DNA from: Caldisericales bacterium
GTDB taxonomy: Bacteria > Caldisericota > Caldisericia > JAAYUI01
Reading direction: 5' to 3'
Assembly (NCBI GenBank): GCA_012517765.1
Contig: JAAYUI010000003.1
Location: 62,001 to 126,000 of the forward strand
Length of the DNA stretch: 64,000 nucleotides
Shown here: piece by piece, positions 62,819 through 64,000 of the stretch
Numbering within the stretch: position 1 is the stretch's first letter
Layout: each line of letters starts with the position of its first letter
The notes under the pieces: model-generated
Seen by the model: the letters and a program-made list of their open reading frames with translations, nothing else
Told to the model about the DNA's origin: nothing
Database searches by the model: none
Position numbers and translations under genes: made by a program

Positions 62819-64000
62819 AAGCAAAAACCGAGTACTTTCCATCATTCACGGTGAATGTTATCGCCCCGTTTTCTGCAGTCGAGAGGACGGGGATTTTCAT
62901 TTCATCAAGCACTTCTGATGTTTCCTTGTGGGTGCCATTTCCCTGGCTTGCCGAATTTGAGTTGATGGTCAGCTTTGGTGAAATTACTCCAAGCCACGAC
63001 TCAAGATTGGTGTTTTTTCCTCCATGGTGTGGCAGTTTGACGACATCAGCATCAAGCCACTGGCTGTTTTTCATTTCAAACAGCATTCCTTCTTCCTGTA
63101 GATCACCGGAAAAAAGAAATTTTACCCCATCGATATTTATTTTGAATACGATGCTTGCATTGTTTATCTGTTTCGAATCTTTGCCAAGTTTTTCATCCGG
63201 GGGGCCCAGAAAAATGACCGATGTTTTTGGGTCAATGTCAAGTTTTTGCCCGGGAAAAGGGAAGATTTTTTGTACTGCTTTTGAATTTGCCAAGTCCCAG
63301 AAGTCTTGTTCCTTGTATGTGCCGGAAGGCACTTTTGATCCGATAATATTGTCTACCCTGAACTGCTCCATCACAGGAACAAGACCACCTAGATGGTCTA
63401 TATCGTTGTGGGATGCAACAACATAATCAATCCTGTTGATTCCCAGATACCTCAAAAATGGGACCACGACCCTCTCTCCGATATCATAGGAAGAGTTACC
63501 TCCAAGTCCGCCTCCATCGACAAGTATTGTCTTTCCGGAGGATGTCCGTATCAGACAACTGTCTCCATGTCCAACATCCAGAAAAGTCACCTGGGCCTGG
63601 CCATCTTTTGCATATCCAACCAGTGACCCACCAAAGAGAACAGAACAGGCAATTGCTGTGACTGCAAAAGCTTTTTTTGCCCTCGCATCATAAAAAAAAG
63701 GCTTTGGACGGCAAACAAAAAAACAGAGGCCGGCAAATGATGCATAGTATGCAAACCAGACGAGGACATGGTAGGAACCAATGGAAACTGTTGCCCATTC
63801 CGGGGAGGCAAGGAAACCAAGAACCATGTTTTGAAGTGCCAGAATGGGCCATGCAAGGTAGCACAGTAGGATGCCGAGGGGCCTGAAAATCATCCCAAGA
63901 AAACCGGAGAGCGCGCCAAGCGGCATTATTATTTCCGAGCTTGTTATGGCTACCATGTTTGAAGCTACCGAAACTGTCGAGAATGTGTGGAAGTGGTATG
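62808..64000 (-). CDS. comEC: ComEC/Rec2 competence protein, C-terminal part (cut by window edge)
   Basis: The reading frame is open to the end of the window, so only the C-terminal ~396 codons are seen. The first part has membrane helices of the Competence domain; the rest is a metallo-beta-lactamase-like domain with FLDVGHGDSCLI, SHNDIDHLGGL, FSGDLQEEGML and LPHHGGKNTN. ComEC forms the channel for single-stranded DNA uptake, and the lactamase-like domain is thought to degrade one strand. It converges on the VOC gene with an 11-nt overlap. Confidence 0.93.
   Translation of the reverse strand, partial: YHFHTFSTVSVASNMVAITSSEIIMPLGALSGFLGMIFRPLGILLCYLAWPILALQNMVLGFLASPEWATVSIGSYHVLVWFAYYASFAGLCFFVCRPKPFFYDARAKKAFAVTAIACSVLFGGSLVGYAKDGQAQVTFLDVGHGDSCLIRTSSGKTILVDGGGLGGNSSYDIGERVVVPFLRYLGINRIDYVVASHNDIDHLGGLVPVMEQFRVDNIIGSKVPSGTYKEQDFWDLANSKAVQKIFPFPGQKLDIDPKTSVIFLGPPDEKLGKDSKQINNASIVFKINIDGVKFLFSGDLQEEGMLFEMKNSQWLDADVVKLPHHGGKNTNLESWLGVISPKLTINSNSASQGNGTHKETSEVLDEMKIPVLSTAENGAITFTVNDGKYSVFAFRK

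Overview
This window is a gene-dense bacterial chromosome segment with moderate GC. About 57 protein genes and one RNA gene sit in long, tightly packed directons. No tRNA or rRNA gene, insertion sequence, prophage or CRISPR array was seen, and no stretch of more than 300 bases lacks a gene. The gene set suggests a fermentative anaerobe. It has a four-subunit 2-oxoacid:ferredoxin oxidoreductase, a phosphofructokinase with the residues of pyrophosphate-dependent enzymes, a malic enzyme and a split transketolase. RNase J, an LCP-family ligase, a DivIC/FtsL-like protein and secreted proteins ending in copper-amine-oxidase-N-like modules resemble Gram-positive or deep-branching non-model phyla. The sequence alone does not fix the phylum.

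Layout. (1) 1-10.1 kb, minus strand: dnaE, phosphofructokinase, an orphan histidine kinase, a DUF4097-type membrane protein and a TlpA-type thioredoxin form one run. It is followed by the RNase P RNA gene, whose 3' end overlaps rsmH, then ftsL and the start of a penicillin-binding protein. (2) 10.1-14.5 kb: an AT-rich orphan gene, a YcaQ-type DNA glycosylase, glmM, and infC-rpmI-rplT, with infC apparently starting at ATC. (3) 14.5-34.8 kb, plus strand: one 20-kb run of 20 genes without an internal terminator, holding maeB, tgt, an HD protein, thrS, a Clp ATPase, envelope genes (murJ, LCP, O-antigen-ligase-like), glyQS, korDABC and glnA. It ends at a strong bidirectional terminator. (4) 34.8-36.5 kb, minus: mnmA and a HAD hydrolase. 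(5) 36.6-45.3 kb, plus: rpsO, pnp, M16 peptidase, uracil-DNA glycosylase, RNase J, Nudix, QueT, and an NAD synthetase split into amidase and synthetase genes. (6) 45.3-57 kb: a roadblock protein, two large secreted proteins flanking a radical-SAM gene, tatD-metG, a DJ-1/PfpI protein and an AT-rich lipoprotein. (7) 57.1-62.8 kb, plus: dnaX-ybaB-recR-glmS, a transketolase C-half and a VOC protein. The window ends inside comEC on the minus strand.

The most notable signal is in promoter placement. The RNase P RNA promoter calibrates transcription start at about 7-8 nt after the -10 box. Strong promoters for dnaE, dnaX and the HAD-mnmA operon have their -10 box exactly 7 nt from the start codon, and the roadblock gene has it 9 nt away; none has a Shine-Dalgarno site. 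These genes therefore look leaderless, while other genes here use normal Shine-Dalgarno leaders. Other points worth checking are the rnpB-rsmH overlap, the infC leader with alternative helices, the pyrophosphate-type phosphofructokinase, the ClpB-like ATPase with a shortened middle domain, the split NadE, and the secreted pair sharing a C-terminal module.
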